Positions 63,357 through 64,000 of a stretch of DNA of 64,000 nt are shown piece by piece; within the stretch, counting starts at the first letter, position 1; each line of letters starts with the position of its first letter. The notes beneath the pieces are model-generated. The model was not told where the DNA came from. It ran no database searches and saw only the letters and a list, made by a program, of their open reading frames with translations. Source of the stretch: Cucumis sativus. Taxonomy: Eukaryota > Streptophyta > Magnoliopsida > Cucurbitales > Cucurbitaceae. The translations under genes were made by a program, and so were the position numbers. The stretch lies in contig NC_026657.2 of NCBI RefSeq assembly GCF_000004075.3, positions 9,486,001 through 9,550,000 on the forward strand, read 5' to 3'.

Positions 63357-64000
63357 CACTACAAGAAAATAAGTATTTTATGACGCACAACACAAACGTC
63401 GAGATCAAAGACGTCGAAAAAAAAAGCTTCTTCTGATGTCGTAGATACTCCGTCAAAAAAGGTTGACAAACTGCATAACCATAATTAATTCTTAGTAGTT
63501 ATAACAAACAAAACTGTTAAGAAATAAACAATAAGACTCAGATTACTATTCTACCTCAAAAGTTGTCCTTTCATTTTTCTTTACCCCATTTCTCTTTCTC
63601 CTCCAAAACCTTATAACCTGTGTCCAATATATATTTGAATATGCAATAATTTCTCACCTAAGAATTAAGAGTGAGGGTTTTCTCATTAAGCAAGGAAGAA
63701 TATAATACAAGAGGTAATGTATAGAGAGTTTTAGTTATAAACTGCTCTTAATAAACTAACATAAAGTAATTATTATTTCAACTATACAACAGAATAGTTT
63801 TCTATTATTAACACACTAGAATACATTATACTTTGATCATTCTCATCATTTTTTATTTTATTTGGAGATACTATTTTGTTAAATATATATATACATCACT
63901 TTGTCTTTATTGATTTCAAATTTTAAAATTTGAAAACAAAAAAAAAGGTTTTTATTTTTGTCCAAATTTTTACATCGAAATGATAAAGGTCATGGTTAAA
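63357..64000 (+). mobile_element. left terminus of a CACTA (En/Spm) transposon
   Basis: CACTACAAGAAAAT at 63357-63370 is the classical CACTA terminal inverted repeat. It is followed by subterminal sequence rich in ATGACGCAC, ACGTCG and GACGTC motifs up to about 63470. The orientation means that the element extends to the right. No inverted copy (TTTCTTGTAGTG) appears before 64000, so its other end is outside the window. The rest, 63480-64000, is AT-rich non-coding. The decayed transposase gene lies outside, to the left of this terminus. Confidence 0.7.

Overview
The window looks like nuclear DNA of a dicot plant. It is strongly AT-rich and full of microsatellites, and its protein-coding genes belong to plant-specific families. 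The transposon remnant at the right end is of the En/Spm-CACTA type common in cucurbit genomes, so Cucurbitaceae is my best guess. That placement is an inference from recall, not a computed match.

Layout, left to right. An intronless AT-hook nuclear protein (AHL15/19/20 type) lies at about 1.7-2.5 kb on the + strand. Its expected ATG reads CTG. A tRNA-Gly(GCC) is at 8.5 kb on the - strand. A subfamily 2 ethylene receptor (ETR2/EIN4 type, two coding exons, 767 aa) runs from 17.9 to 15.0 kb on the - strand, with a uORF-bearing leader. About 15 kb follows (19.4-34.3 kb) with no recognisable gene. Two single-exon C2H2 zinc-finger repressors with C-terminal EAR motifs lie on the - strand at 34.3-34.8 kb (TAC1-like) and 43.2-43.8 kb (SUPERMAN-like). 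A single-exon BLUS1-type Ser/Thr kinase is at 45.4-47.0 kb on the - strand. An intact eight-exon cellulose-synthase-like G gene (740 aa) runs from 54.0 to 48.9 kb on the - strand. A two-exon potato-inhibitor-I family gene (71 aa) is at 59.8-60.5 kb on the + strand. The right end (61.8-64 kb) holds a decayed CACTA-type transposase_24-like pseudogene with several in-frame stops, and beside it the terminus of another CACTA element that runs out of the window.

The genes do not form an operon or an obvious biosynthetic cluster. They are ordinary, independently transcribed plant genes for chromatin and growth regulation, ethylene perception, repression of organ development, blue-light stomatal signalling, glycosyl transfer and protease inhibition. 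I found no new multi-gene system. The observations most worth a second look are the lost AUG of the AHL gene, the uORF arrangement of the ethylene receptor, the altered reactive loop of the protease inhibitor, the tandem duplications upstream of the CslG gene, and the CACTA junction.
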